Source: Casuarius casuarius
Taxonomy: Eukaryota > Chordata > Aves > Casuariiformes > Casuariidae
DNA length: 64,000 bases
Assembly (NCBI GenBank): GCA_003342895.1
Contig: PTFA01000087.1
Location: 1,946,708 to 2,010,707, forward strand
Direction: 5' to 3'
Positions 1-12,820 of the stretch are shown piece by piece (the first letter of the stretch is position 1; every line of letters starts with the position of its first letter). Under the pieces are notes generated by a model. It was given only the letters and a program-made list of their open reading frames with translations, had not been told where the DNA came from and searched no databases. Made by a program: the position numbers and the translations under genes.

Positions 1-2586
1 AATTTTATGTAATTGTTTTTTATTTTATGATTTCTTTTTTTTTCCCAGTTAAAATGCTGTGAATCGCCTATGAAACCAATGAATGAAACAGATGTCAGAG
101 AGAAAAAATCAAGCAGATCATGGTATCGAGTGGGTAGAATCAGCCCCAAGGTGTTTAAACATTTTGTCTGAGCAGACCACTTTTTTACTTGAGACAAAGA
201 GGGCCATGTATAGTCATAATATTATTATAAACTAAAGGAGTCTGGAATCCATTACACACATTTTGCTGACTGTTCTGCAGAAGGCTTCCAGTGTTGTATA
301 AGGACAGGAAGGAAAATCATTACTCTTAGAAACAGTGAGCCTGATTTAGAACAATGTTGCTTCATCAAGTAGTCTATGGATTGTATGGCCCAACTAATGC
401 TGATTTCTTCTTTAGTATGGAAACCATCTGAGACTGTCCAAAGGCCTGTGTGGTCTGAATCCAGGTCCTGGTGGATGTACCTTCCGCAACCCAAACACCG
501 TCACAGATTCAGAAATGAGGCCTGCAAATGAATGAGTTTAAACTGTTCTGGCTTGCCTCACGGTGCTTCTTCGAGGTCATCGCTGAGGTACATGAGCAAG
601 CAGGGCCCTTCCACGTTTACTGATTCTTATAAGAACCTGCAGTCTGTAGCCGGAGCAAGCTTTTTTAACATCTGGAGATGAAACAGCAACAAGCAGCAGG
701 CAAATCATTACTGCTGCTCAACAAAGTACAGGCCAGGGAGGCAATAAAATGAAACATTGTAAGTTAAGTGGAGGAATCAAAATCCTGACTATTGAAGAAA
801 ACTTGTTCTCACAGTCACAGGAATAGTGCTGATTAATAGCAACCAGAAAAGTTCAGACTAGCAAGGAAGATCACATAAGAGCAAATGGGCCTAGGTCAGC
901 CTGGCTGAGGTAGTTTCTCTGGGGCTGTGCTGTGTTCCAGCTGTGAGAGTGGAACAGATGAATGTGATCACTCTGCCTTGCTCTGTAGCACAATGTGGTG
1001 ATGTTAAAACTCCTTTCCACTGCTGACAGGGATGCAAATTACAGGGAATATTGTCTTGAAGGCTAACTTGTCTCTGTAGGCCCTGCCTTTCTGCACAACA
1101 GCACACAGCGACAATGTCTGCACTGTATGTGCTTGGATATGGTCTGCGACATGACTCGAGGTTTCAAAAAACCTGCTGCTTGTCCAGGATCAGAAAAAAT
1201 ATCAGCCCAGTAGGGTAAGCTTGTACTTATTTCCTTTGTACAATCAGAAGAGGTTAGACAAAGGCAAGACTATTTTACTTCCCCCTATTAGATGTTGCAG
1301 TCTGCTTTTACCGTGTTCCTCTCCATCACTGTGTGTCCTGGGCAACAAATAGCTTTCAGCTCACNACTATTCACCTGCTACTTCACACCTTTTCAAATGA
1401 CTACCAGAGNACTTTTAAAAACAAATAGGGGGAGGGGAGCATAAAAATATTGGCAGAGTTTGAAAGCTGTCAGGTAACTGAGCATGGCCACAGCAGCTGT
1501 GCAAAAGACACAGGGAATAAATACTTTGCAGGTGGCTAAAAAGGCTATGTGAAAATATTCCCTTTGATGACAGATATTTTGAAACAGGATACAGCATTAT
1601 CACTGGACCTAAATATCTTCATCAGATAAGCCCTAGGATCCAGTAATTTCTTTTTTTGAGCAGCTACCCATGCACTCTGGCTTGTGTCACCTAGTTTAGG
1701 CCATTGGCTTTTGAAGTGGGTCAGATGTGCAGTGTGAACATGGCCACAGCCCACCAAAAGCGTGTTTCTGCCACAGAAAGGGTATTGGTGGTGGTGGTGT
1801 TTCTATGCAGAAACTGCTCTAGATAGAAGATATTTTGGTAACAAAATGAACAAAAATCTGCCCCATTCCATTTTGAGCAAAGTGTTTTGAAAATAAGAAA
1901 GATCTCAAATCTACATTTGCAAAATGTCGATGCACTAAGCAGGAATATGACAATACAATTCTAAAAATGCAAAATTTTATGTCACAGGGCCAGAGCATTG
2001 TTTTTATTTACATCCCCAACTATATTGTTTTGTTAGACTAAGCATGGCAAACCAGAGCACCAATAATTTTTTTTTAAAGTGGCAAGAAATAACAAAATGG
2101 AATACTCTTGTAAGCCTTTTGAAAGAACTGCCTGGACATGAATATCATCTGGAATATCTGTCTAGTACCAGATCTTAAGTATATAAGATCAAACATACAC
2201 TGTTATAGGCATCTCCAATTCCTTCAAAATATATTGGCTTAGAGTAACAGATATTGTTATTCTCCTCTAAATATTCTTGTCTGTTTGCAAGGAACTGCAT
2301 AACTGTAAGACTACTTTTGTTTTTAAGCAGTTCCGAAGGAAAGAACTTCTTGGTCCTAAAAAAGCCAGATGCTGAAACTGGTTCTACGTTGCAAATCCCT
2401 GCTCCTGCTTGGGCTCCTACTTGATGTGAAGGCAAGAGANCAACAGTACAAACAAACTGTAGGCTTAGAACCTAAAATCTAAAATTCTGCAAGATGCTGA
2501 GTCTTTTTTACTTGCTTCAGTACTATAATAATGCAAACAAATGGAAAGATTTAGTTTTGAATTGCATCATTTGCATTTAATTCAAG
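1..2586. other. Noncoding unique sequence
   Basis: AT-leaning DNA with no recognisable transposon. Open frames are all under 90 codons and lack family similarity. A 27-nt plus-strand segment (1188-1214) has CTTGTCCAG before it and GTAAGC after it but a short pyrimidine tract. Nothing else stands out. Confidence 0.6.
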
Positions 2587-2609
2587 ATATATATATATAT
2601 ATATATATA
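2587..2609 (+). repeat. (AT)n microsatellite
   Basis: An uninterrupted AT dinucleotide run of about 11.5 units in AT-rich unique sequence. It is likely length-polymorphic and easily melted. No gene features adjoin it. Confidence 0.95.
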
Positions 2610-4207
2610 GTTACTAAGTCGATTCATTCTTACATTTAGAAATTCACCATTAGCACATGAAATTAAGCCAACATGCAAGGTTTTCACCAACATTGCTGTG
2701 ATTACAGACAATCCTTGTATATTTTGACAGACATTGTCTTTTTTGTTGGTATGTAAATAATATGTATTATTCACTTCATGTTGTATTCTCATTTTCCTTT
2801 TGCCCTGTAAATTACAGACCCTATATCACAACTTTTATTTCTATATGTTCTTGTCAACTGCAGATTCATGGGATAGGGGATGATCAATGATATTCCTTAT
2901 TTTAGCTCTTTCTCAGCCTCTCCATCAAACTGAAACTGTCACATTCATCAGCTTCATGAAAGTCCTTTAAATGAACTGTACAGCTGAAGTGATTAAACTA
3001 AACCTGAATATGGTGATGAATTGTCAGAAAATAGCAATTAGAAGAAAAGTGAGCAGTTAGAAGGTCATCTGAAGACTAATGCTAAATGAACTCTGCATTC
3101 TGAGAAAAGTTTTCTTATATTGTTTAAGTGGATTTTCTTGTATCCAGATCCTTAGCTCATTTACATTAGAACAAGTCCAGAGTAACAGCACTGAAATAGC
3201 AGAGTGATTGATAGTAGAGTAAATCAGTGTGAAACCAGAAGAATCTAACTGAGCTGCAGTTGCACTGCATAGTATCACAACTGTAGCGTTGTGCACAAGA
3301 ATGATGAATGCGACAGCACAGATTTTAACAACCAGTCCCATTCTCTTCATCATAATAAAAGCCGCTTAATTTTAAAGAACCTGTAATTATTTTAGTAGTT
3401 CTTTCTCCTACTTCTTATATCTCCTTAGAAGCCAGATACTCAACAGTATCCTAATAGCACATAGTACTTTTTACACATTTTATATATGCACTGAGAAACA
3501 AAGTAAAAAAGTTATTCTAAAGAGCCTCAGTTAGATGCTGAAGTATCACAAAGAAACTTTAGAATAGCCCCAGCCACTTTCCAAGTACAGCTGAGAACAA
3601 TAGCCAAGTCTGAAAGAAAAAGACTCGCATACTGCATACAGTCCAGCCATTTCTCTCAGTAGCACTTCAAAGGTGTCCAAGCTGGCTGATTTCAGTTTCA
3701 TTTTTTGCATTTAAAAAACTAAGTCAGCAGCTCACAACTACTCCTCATTTAGCTTTGTAAATATAAATGTAACTGAAAATGGGCCTACCTGTCTCTTAAC
3801 ATGTCNTTAAGAATAGCTGGCTCTAGAGTATCAGAGGCAAACGTATGAGGCAGTGTTGCTTCCACACCTTGTATGGCATTGTGCAGCCTCAGCTGAATTA
3901 AGCGTAAATAATTGGCAGGGACCAAAAGTTACTACATTAATAAAATTCAATTAATTGCTTAGAGATTGTTATAGATTAAGCAAAGCAGATGATAGACAAG
4001 CAAGTGGCAGGGAGGATAAACAGCTTTAGCCAGAGATACTGGAAGAAATGGTAGAGAGGCTGGAGTTACTGACCAAAACAGGCAAGCCTTCCTGCATTTA
4101 TGCGAAGTTGCAACTGGATTGCTGGGTGGGATGTTTAGGAGAACTTACTTATTAGAGTTCTGAACTGAAAGAAAACAATGTTTCCAAAAAAAGGGGACAG
4201 AAGGAGG
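2610..4207. other. Noncoding unique sequence with one hydrophobic open frame
   Basis: The only notable item is a 98-codon minus-strand open frame at 3057-3353 that begins with Met-Met-Lys-Arg. It could form two hydrophobic helices (around residues 8-34 and 45-62). No homologue comes to mind. Its length is within chance expectation for 64 kb, so it is not called a gene. Confidence 0.55.
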
Positions 4208-4291
4208 AATATATTTTTTTATATACATAAAAATAGGTATTATATTTTATATATTAAAATATTATTTATTTTATATATTTAATAGCATATA
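4208..4291 (+). repeat. AT-rich low-complexity tract
   Basis: Over 80 bp of almost pure A/T with many ATATTT and TTTATATA words. It is degenerate and not a clean tandem array. It may act as an easily unwound region, but nothing more specific can be said. Confidence 0.8.
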
Positions 4292-4652
4292 TTTCCACAT
4301 GAAAGAGTGGCATGCTATGGAATACCAGAAAAATAATCAAATCATCAAACGCCTATGTGATGATGCTGAATGTATGACTATAAATGGTAACAAGATCAGA
4401 CAAATTATTTGTAGTGAGAGCTGAGGTCAAGTATCTGCTACACCATTACTTTTATTGACACTAGCCCCTGATTAGATCATGAGAAAGACAACCACAGTGA
4501 GCAATTCGGCATTTCATACAGAAAATGATAAAACATATTCGTACAACCTTGGTTGTGTAATGATGTTTCCCTGAAGAGTTCCAGAAAAGGCCAGCAATTA
4601 GACATAGTCAGTTTGTTCATCTTTAGGAAAATATCAGCTATATGGCTGTTTA

Positions 4653-4692
4653 NNNNNNNNNNNNNNNNNNNNNNNNNNNNNNNNNNNNNNNN
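4653..4692. other. Assembly gap, 40 N
   Basis: Forty consecutive Ns in AT-rich sequence. The open frame crossing it is meaningless. The true gap length is unknown. Confidence 0.99.
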
Positions 4693-6740
4693 TTGGGAAA
4701 CATTAGAATCATTTTATCTGTTCATTAAGTCATGGGAGAACAACATGATAGATGCCAATCAACAAACAATTTTCAAGAATTAAAAGGTTTTGGAGAAGTT
4801 ATATGATCAACACCATCATAAATTCATATCTTTCACACTAGCATCATATCTGATTTCTTTGGGGATAGAGCCATAGATATCTATAACCATAATTGTAATG
4901 AAAAATCTGTTCACTGCAGAAGGAATGCTTCTGAAAAGACTTTGAAGTTCACTATAAAGTTTCTTGGAAATCAGAAATACTGACAAGATTAAACCAGTTT
5001 AAAACCTTAAATGGCAGGAAGATGACAGAGCTAGAACACAATTAAAAATGTTACTAATGTTAGTTCCATGTCATATATGATCCCAAAACAGAACAAGTAG
5101 GCAAACCTGAGACACTTTAAAGATTAAAGAAAACAGTTTAATCAGTACGACACTATGTAGCCGTAACAAAATAGCATCAAAGTAATAAATGATGGAAACT
5201 GGAATCCCATCTGAAAATACAAGAGGATAAAAATAACTGTAAAAAGTAGTTACATGTGAACTAAGCTACCGCACTTTACTTCCCAGTAGGGTAATCTATT
5301 TCCTGGTGTTGGCATTTATGGGTAACCTTTGCTCAAAGATGGAGTGATGGTGGAGACNTAAAATAACCATTTCAGTAAGTGTTAAAAGCAGCAATGGAAA
5401 GAAGCTTGTAGAGAGGTTCCTGTGATCACCTTGCAGAACAACAACTGATGGGCTCTAATCTAAAAAGGGACAATATCCATCTGCAATTTTTCTTCTTGAA
5501 GGACTGGTGCTGTACTACACAGCTGAGAAGCATTTGCACAAAGGAACCTTCACATTTAAGGGAATTTTGTGTAATAACTAGCTAATCATACTACTGAGTT
5601 GAATCCTGTATTAGAGCATTTCCTTGCAGTCATTAAAGTGCTGCTGCTCTGATAGCTGAAACATACTCGCCACACANTCTGCCTTCTTCCTGTTTAAAAT
5701 CATTACTATCGTGTTGCACCATTTGGAAAAGTAATTGCAGTGAATATCATCAAAAACTATGGTAAATTAATTAAACAGTCATTAACTATATTCTATGTTG
5801 ATTAGTGATACAGTTTTTAATCACTCATTCAGATGAGGGAGGAAAGCAATTTTCCATGCATGCCCATTTCTTCAAAGTGATGAGTCCTAGGAAGCTGCTG
5901 AACACAGTACATTCTGGCGTTCTTATGCTAACAGCACATCGCGCTCACACATTCACCTAGAAAATTCTGAAGAAAGGATGATTGGAAAGCACCTAGCGTT
6001 CACTCTTTTCTACCACCAAAACTCTCTAAAAGTCCTCTGCTGCGGCTGGAATTAAGAACAAGGCTGAAATCATCTAGAAAAATGCCTGCTTAATTCGTGC
6101 TTTCAGGACATTTTAAAGAAAATTACATGAGGGTTGGGGGAGGTTCTTGGTTCTTTTTTACTATGCAGTGAAATCTCTCAAAGCTCACAATAAGAGTGGT
6201 GTGTCCCAACTAAAAAGAATCCCAGNTTCCATACCAAACTGAAAGAAAAATATAAGATGAAAACATGGATGAGGGGTTTTTTTGTGTAAAAAATACAGCC
6301 TAACTGTGATACTATCTTAAACAAAAATAAATTTGGTCCAGCATTTGCCAACTCTTGCTCAGGTGACCTGTTCCTCTGTTTTCCCAGGGAATACATAAAC
6401 TAAAAGGAACCAAGGAGTAAAAACACCTGAAGCAGTCCAACAGCTATTCCAAAGACTTAACAAGAGTAAATCTGCAAGACAAAGCTAGCCATAATGGAAA
6501 CAGGTTTTGGATGGGTTAGAGACAAGTGCAATAGAAATGAGCTTGAAAAGATTTAGAATGGTGACACAAGTAATGGAAGTCTTCCTGTTATAAATCCTAA
6601 TCTTCCAGTGTTCATTATGCAGGTAAAGTTCACAGATGGACAATTTCTGCCCTTTTTTTTTTTTTCCTCATTTATTCCATTTAGATGAGAGCAAACACAG
6701 TCTGAAAAATTTAGAAAACAAAATTAGTGAAAAATGAAGG
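4693..6740. other. Noncoding unique sequence
   Basis: Ordinary AT-rich DNA, ending in a short poly(T) run (about 6652-6666) before the polypyrimidine tract. No gene, repeat family or strong exon signal was seen. Confidence 0.6.
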
Positions 6741-6891
6741 TGCTCTCTCCCCCCTCCCCCTTTCTGTCCCTCTCTGTCCCTCCCTCTCTCCCCCCCCTTC
6801 CTTTCTCTCCTTCTCCTTCACTCCCTCTCCCCCTCTCTTTCTCTTCCTCTCCCCCCCCCAACCCCCCCCTCCCCCATCCCCATTCCCAGTT
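6741..6891 (+). repeat. Long polypyrimidine (C/T) tract
   Basis: About 150 bp that is almost entirely C and T on the plus strand, with runs of C up to 8 and blocks of CTCTCC and TTCC. It is a degenerate polypyrimidine simple repeat. Homopurine/homopyrimidine DNA of this length can form triplex (H-DNA). Pro/Ser/Phe-rich open frames here are artefacts. Splice-acceptor predictions in or just after the tract should be distrusted. Confidence 0.93.
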
Positions 6892-7040
6892 ACTAGTGTT
6901 TCATACCTCCTGCATCTAGGAAGCAGTAATCTTGAGATTATGGAGGTATGTTGAAATCATAGGCTCCAGCAGTTCCAGGTTCAACATGCTCTACACATAT
7001 ATGTAAACACTGACTTTTCCAGTTGTGTTTTGCACCTTAC

Positions 7041-7136
7041 CTGACATAGTACAAGGAAACCACATGGCACAGTGGCATCCAAGTAAGTGCATTCGCTAGC
7101 ACAGTGCAGGATGTAATCTGGTGCTTTGGCAAGGGT
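7041..7136 (-). other. Exon-like segment on minus strand, 96 nt
   Basis: Read on the minus strand, the segment follows a fair pyrimidine-rich acceptor (CTTCATCTTCTCTTTGACAA, then TCTACTAG) and ends in a strong donor (GTCAG|GTAAGG). Its length is 32 codons with two open frames. One contains four cysteines (ending CGFLVLCQ), which is suggestive of an extracellular domain but not diagnostic. I recognise no protein family. The acceptor is weaker than those of the plus-strand candidates. Confidence 0.18.
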
Positions 7137-9055
7137 CTAGTAGATTGTCAAAGAGAAGATGAAGCGGTCATTAAAGGAGTCACAAATGGTTGGCACTGCC
7201 TGCAGTTTTTGTACATGTCCCTTCTATAAAAATTTGCAAATGCATTACAAAAATTATGTATATGCAACAGGCTACATCTAGCACTCAGAGATAGATTATA
7301 CCGCTCTCTGATTTGGTAGCTGAAACGTAGAATCCCTACCTGTGCAACAAAGTTCCTGCTACACAGTCCTAAGATTGCATGTTTTACATTATATAGTAGA
7401 AACAGGGACATAGGGTTCAAGGGTAACAGCACAACTCACTCTCTACTACTAGGTTGTAGGGCAGAGAAAGAAATAAAATACCCAGGGATGCAATAGGTAA
7501 CACCCCACCAACAGCTACCTATATANTCTGATAGCTAAGCAAGCTAATGACTTTCTTGAGTATATAGAGAGGAAGATTTCAGTTAGAAGCAGGGAGCTGT
7601 TACTTCACTAGCAGTGATGGGATTGCTGGAGGGAAACACTACCTTCACTAGTGCAGTAATGGCAGATGGGAAAACCATTCAGAAAAGAGCTGCAGAATTT
7701 ATTTGACTTTTGGAAAGTCTGGCCAACTGAGAAACTAAGCAGCTCAAGACTAAAGGAAGGTAAAAGGCATTTGATCCCAGTCGTCTGAAAATTCTTTGTG
7801 CGAAGGAGATTTCAGATAGTGGAGGACTCTAGCAAACAAGGACAGAAAAGGTTCCAATGCCTGGAAGATCAATTTATACAAAGCTGGACTGGAGATAAGG
7901 AGCGGGATTAACCTCAGTCAATTTAGCCACCTAAAAGTCAAGCATCTACTCAAAGCTAGTCATTTAGCCTTATCTGTAATATATGGAGAGAGGCATTTCC
8001 AGGGGGCCAGTCTTGCCACCTCTCTTAGGATGGACTGAATCACTTGGAAGCTTCTCTTTATTGTTTTTTTATCATTATGTTCAGTGATGAGCTTTGACAA
8101 GTCACTAACCATTTAAGCAGCTAAAGTTTGGAGAGTGGGATTCATTTCATCTAGTATACATTTCTTTTCAAGGATGGAAGTTCACCAAGGGAATATTTGA
8201 AATGCACCATGCTACCCAATACTTGTGACTTTAAAACTAGGCAAGATGCCTTGTGAAATAACATGCAAGACTCACTGGATGGGAATCTAGGTTTGCACAG
8301 GCAGCTGAACTGGCNACCCTAAGCAGAGTGGCTCCTTAAAAATCTACTGATTTAGCTGGGAACGGGTCAGGTTGGCTTCCCAGAAGATTCATACCAGCAT
8401 CAGCTTTTCTAGGCCTGCTGCATTGCATTCTCATCAGATTCACAGAGCAGTGGGAAAACACAGGCCACCAGCTGCACATCAGAACCACACAATGCTTTTT
8501 CCAATTGTTTCATCCTCTGCCATTTGTGAACACAGGGGACAAACATGTGTCCTTCCTCCTCCCCACCTCACTCCAATATCAGCCTGATTATGCAGCTGCT
8601 GCATAATAGCTACTGATGTCAATGAGACTATGCAGTGATTGCATAATCAGAGCAAAGAATACAACTCTCTGGGCAAANTCTCGTCGCAGCACCACCTGCC
8701 AAATCCTCATCGCTGATGTTCTGCAGGCACAGAAAGCTAGTGGTGGTAAGACAGCTGAAGAGGTGAAGATTATTTCTGTATGTAAGTAACCGGCTTCCAA
8801 TTTTTTATTTAGAAATGCTGTAAAGATTATAGTGGACACAAACATTGACGTAGCACAGCAGGTTTCTCCATTACAATGCACGCATGTGATAGCTATTATT
8901 GAATTATTAATCCTGCATTATTACTTCCTTTTTGCCTCTCATCTGATATTAAGCTTCACACCTGAAAACTGCAGTCATCACTGGGCAAGTGCAAAAAGCC
9001 TAAAATCCCTGTCATGAAAAAATGAGCATACAATGGATCCACAATACAAAACACC
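7137..9055. other. Noncoding unique sequence
   Basis: No open frame exceeds 100 codons and no transposon is recognisable. A segment at 8588-8650 (TGCAGCTGCTGCATAATAGC and GTGATTGCATAATC) contains repeated GCATAAT words, possibly POU-like. Otherwise nothing is seen. Confidence 0.55.
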
Positions 9056-9065
9056 CATGCACGCA

Positions 9066-9111
<46 letters not shown>
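9056..9111 (+). repeat. Alternating purine-pyrimidine tract: (GC)n followed by (CA)n
   Basis: From CATGCACGCACGTG through about five GC steps and about fifteen CA steps to ACGTG, purines and pyrimidines alternate without a break for 56 bp. The CA part is an ordinary vertebrate dinucleotide microsatellite. The GC part preceding it makes the tract a strong candidate for left-handed Z-DNA. Open frames across it on the minus strand encode only Cys-Val repeats. Confidence 0.95.
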
Positions 9112-10194
9112 AATAAATAATAAAGAATAACAAGGAACAAACACAGAATAACCACCAGCTGGCAATCTTAATTGTTCAAAACAAAAATTTCCATGTTTCA
9201 TAAATTATCATTCAAACCAGGCTAGACCAAGAAGAATACTTCAGCCAGATGACACCAAGCAGGGACTCTTTTTCCTTTCTCTTTACTTATGTTGCAACTC
9301 AAGAAGAGCTATTCAGCAGGGGTCATATACTGCCATTGATCCATGCACAAGGATCCTACTGCACCCAGAGGAAGTTTTACGCCCTANCAGATCAATATCT
9401 GGATATGGCTCTGAGACAATTTAAAAATTATAAACCAGTCACAGCTCCAGCACTGGAGTCAAAGGGTATTTCTTTTTAAAACCAGCAATATAGCTGAGNT
9501 AACCATAAAAAAAGAAAAANAAAAAAAGAGAACTTGCTTTCTAGCGTCCTTCACTCTGCTAAAATCACCCAGGGTCCTTGGGCTGCTGCTTTTCCTACCC
9601 CATACCTCAGTTTCTCCCATGCCTGTTTATATGGGGAAGGCAGNGGCGAAAAGGGAAGAAATGTCCCTGTGTAAGACTGTCTTTCTAACATCTCTTCTAG
9701 TATGTAGTGCTGTTTCCAGTGATGGTGTTGCGGGTACAACTCTTCTGCTCCTAACTACTAATAAAAAAAGTTTAAAAATGTTTATTGCCTGGATAATTAC
9801 ATGCAAATAAACATTTACTGGATCTACAATAGGAAGTCAAACACAATAACTAGATTAAATTGCAATAGCTTTACTCCTACTTTTTAATTGTTGCCAAGAT
9901 AATTTTGTTACTGTTAAAAGGCTGTCCTCTGCTCTTATTTGAAGCATCTTCTGACATTTATTTTAAAAGGAAGAGTTTTATATTCCATACTGTTAGCAAA
10001 GCTACACAAATTGAGTTGAAGAAAAAACTCATACACAAAGAACAGTAATAGGAAACACAATGACTGTTTCATCCTACATTGAAATCTAGCTCTCAACACA
10101 GTAATTATTACATATTTTTTCTAAGGCTCTGACTCAGAAGACTAGACCTCTTAATGCTGAAAAGTAAAAGTAGAAAAATAAGCTCTTTGGTGTA

Positions 10195-10211
10195 AAAAAA
10201 AAAAAAAAAAG
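10195..10211 (+). repeat. Poly(A) run
   Basis: A homopolymer of about 17 A residues. There is no retrogene body upstream, so it is a simple slippage run and not a retroposon tail. Confidence 0.85.
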
Positions 10212-12807
10212 GCAATTTTTTCCATGTGCCATTAATAGGCATTTTATTTCCAGAAATGAAAGAATTTCCTGTATTGTTCTGCAATAAATAGAAAAGCTGG
10301 CTTTTCTACTGAAAAGTAAGTCCTGAAAGTAAATATAAGACACCGGGCTAAACCACAAGCTTGGGGATCAAAATTCAAGTGGTGAAATAGATTCCTCCCT
10401 CCTTAATTGATCATTCTGCAATTGGAGCAAGTTCAGCCTCTGGCTAGGCTAGGAGAAGCAACACATGCCTATTGCTTCAACTCTCCTAGAGGAAAACAGC
10501 TATTACGTTAGGTCTTTAATGTGCAGGAGAGAAAATGGGAATTAAAAGAGGAAAGGGGAGTAACTTAGTAACTGAAAAGAAATACAGAGGCTACGTGGGG
10601 ATTGAGGAGCAGCATCCAGTGGGATCTGCTGCCTACCTCGGTGCTGGACAGTTGTTGAATACCGAGGCAGGAACAGGCCACCCTTCCTACCAGGGCCACT
10701 TCACAACCCTCTCGGCCCAGNGGTTACCCAGGACTCACTTGGCTGCCACTGAAATGAAGAGCCTGAAGTATTTTGTGGTGTTATTANGAATTGCTGCCGA
10801 TCCAACTGGGATGCAGTTTAAGCAATATGTTAATCTGATTTACTTTGCTACCTTCTTTCAAACGGGATCCAGAGAGAGAATTCCTCTGTTGCTGCCATTT
10901 CCTCTGAAATTTCTGTGTCTTTAGGTTTTATTGACTTCCAAGGGACTTGAAAGAAGTCAGCACCTTGAACCACTGTGCTCTGCAAACAGTGCCTGCACAC
11001 TCAAATGTAATGCTTGGATCACCCTCCGCCCACCTGCAGCATATTCTAGCAGTTCCATTTCCCTGAGGGGATTTGTTTTTATGCTCTGTTGGTTTCAGGA
11101 CATGCTAGACAGCAATTTTAATAGACTGAATTTGGCTGAAGCCAGAGTGGCAAAGAGAGCTAGAGCAAAAAGAAATGTTCTAAAAGGGGCAGGATAGCAA
11201 GCTGAAACTAACCCTACAGTTTCTAAACTCTCTGTATATGTATATTTACATACAGAATCTGGCCAGATTATACACAGAAATTGAGCTAGAGAAATAGAAA
11301 TCATAAATAATAGACAAAAATTTTAAGTGGTATGTGCATTTGTACACATACACATGCACGTGCACTCACACCCCTATATGCACACTCATGTATCTTACAC
11401 ATGGCCACATTTCCCCTTCTCCCCTTCACTACAGCTCAGTTAGCTTCAAGACACAAACCATAAACATAGTCCTGCATAATAAACCCTACATTTGACCTCA
11501 TTTCTAAATTGCAACATGTAGAATTGACCATCCACCTGCGTAAAAATACACTGCACTGAGTATAGCTTATAAAAATGTTCCTTTGAATTGTGTTTCATTT
11601 ATGAATAAATTATTAGCCATTTTATAGTGAATGAATTACGAAAAATATAAGTTATGACACTTAATAAAAGAATACGCTCTATAACAGCTCTTCTTTTTGA
11701 ATCAAGCACTACTATTATACCAAAGTTTTGGTATTTTGTGTGGGGGGGATGTTGTTTTAAAATATACCCAGTAAAGCTTTTGGGGTACACTAAGAAGTTG
11801 TGTAAGCAGGGAATGCAGGAAAGAGCAGCAAGCTCCATGACATATCAAATGGCAAGTTTTAATGCCTGCTTTTTTTTTGCATCTACAGCAAAGTAGTATC
11901 TTACAAATAATAAGGATCTGTTAAATTTGAATTGCCAGCCAGCATGAAAGGAGGCCTTTTTCTCATATCATGTACTTGAATTCTGCATAGAAGGGCAGGC
12001 TCTTTTAAAGCCTCTTGTACTTTTCATTGTGCTCTCTTGGATTTCAGATGTATGGGCTGACACTACTGTATAAGAGCTTAGCAAATGTGAAGACTACTTG
12101 AATATCTTATGTATGTCAAAGCCTCTTTGTGGCAACAGATTTTGAAAGCCCATAACACCAGCTTTGGGGAAATGTCATGAGCTGGAATCGGAGACACTCA
12201 CATAATTCAGTCCCTACCACTGACGCAGAACCATCCAGAGGTTCACAGATCTTTTTTAAAGGTGCTATACCAGTACCAAGAGCTCTGTGCACAAATCAAG
12301 TGTCAATCCATGCCCCAAAGACTGCCCAGCTATTGCCCCCCACACAGGAGCACGTGGCACCTGAGATGTAACTGTTCCTGGGGGGCTACCATCACCTGCC
12401 TCAGGGATGCACCTTTCCTGCCATTAAGCTGCTGGAAATTCATGAGGGGAAAAAAATCATTGGGACTGCATATATAGTGTAAGAAGCTGCTTTTCTTTCC
12501 AGAAGTAGCTGTATGTGAGGAAATTCCTACAAGCCTTGGGTTTTCCATCAAAATCTTTCAGCTTGTTATAGCTCTTAAACACGTGGATCACATCTGTTCA
12601 TGAATAAGCCTAAGGAAGGAAGGCTTCTAACCAGAACATGGAGACTGCAGAACAACTTCCACTTAGAAATACTGGATTATAAATAGCAGAGAGCTGGATA
12701 TATTTACATAGAAAATTATATATTTGCCTGTGACAGTAAGAGACTGAGCGTCATGATACAGGAAGTCTGTCCTAGTATTATATACAATTTTATAATTCAG
12801 GGTTTTG

Positions 12808-12820
12808 GGGGGGGGGGCTG
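12808..12820 (+). repeat. Poly(G) run
   Basis: A run of about ten G residues within TTTTGGGG...CTGGGAG, in AT-leaning unique DNA. It is a short homopolymer with no associated gene signal. Confidence 0.7.

Noticed and set aside
1188..1214. 27-nt plus-strand segment with CTTGTCCAG and GTAAGC
   Set aside because: The pyrimidine tract is short and the upstream context is A-rich. It is much weaker than the three listed candidates.
6590..6630. CTTCCAG followed by a 14-nt segment and CAG|GTAAAG
   Set aside because: The segment is too short, not a multiple of three, and the donor is weak.
10195..10211. Poly(A) run as a possible retrogene or SINE tail
   Set aside because: There is no recognisable retroposon body or target-site duplication around it.
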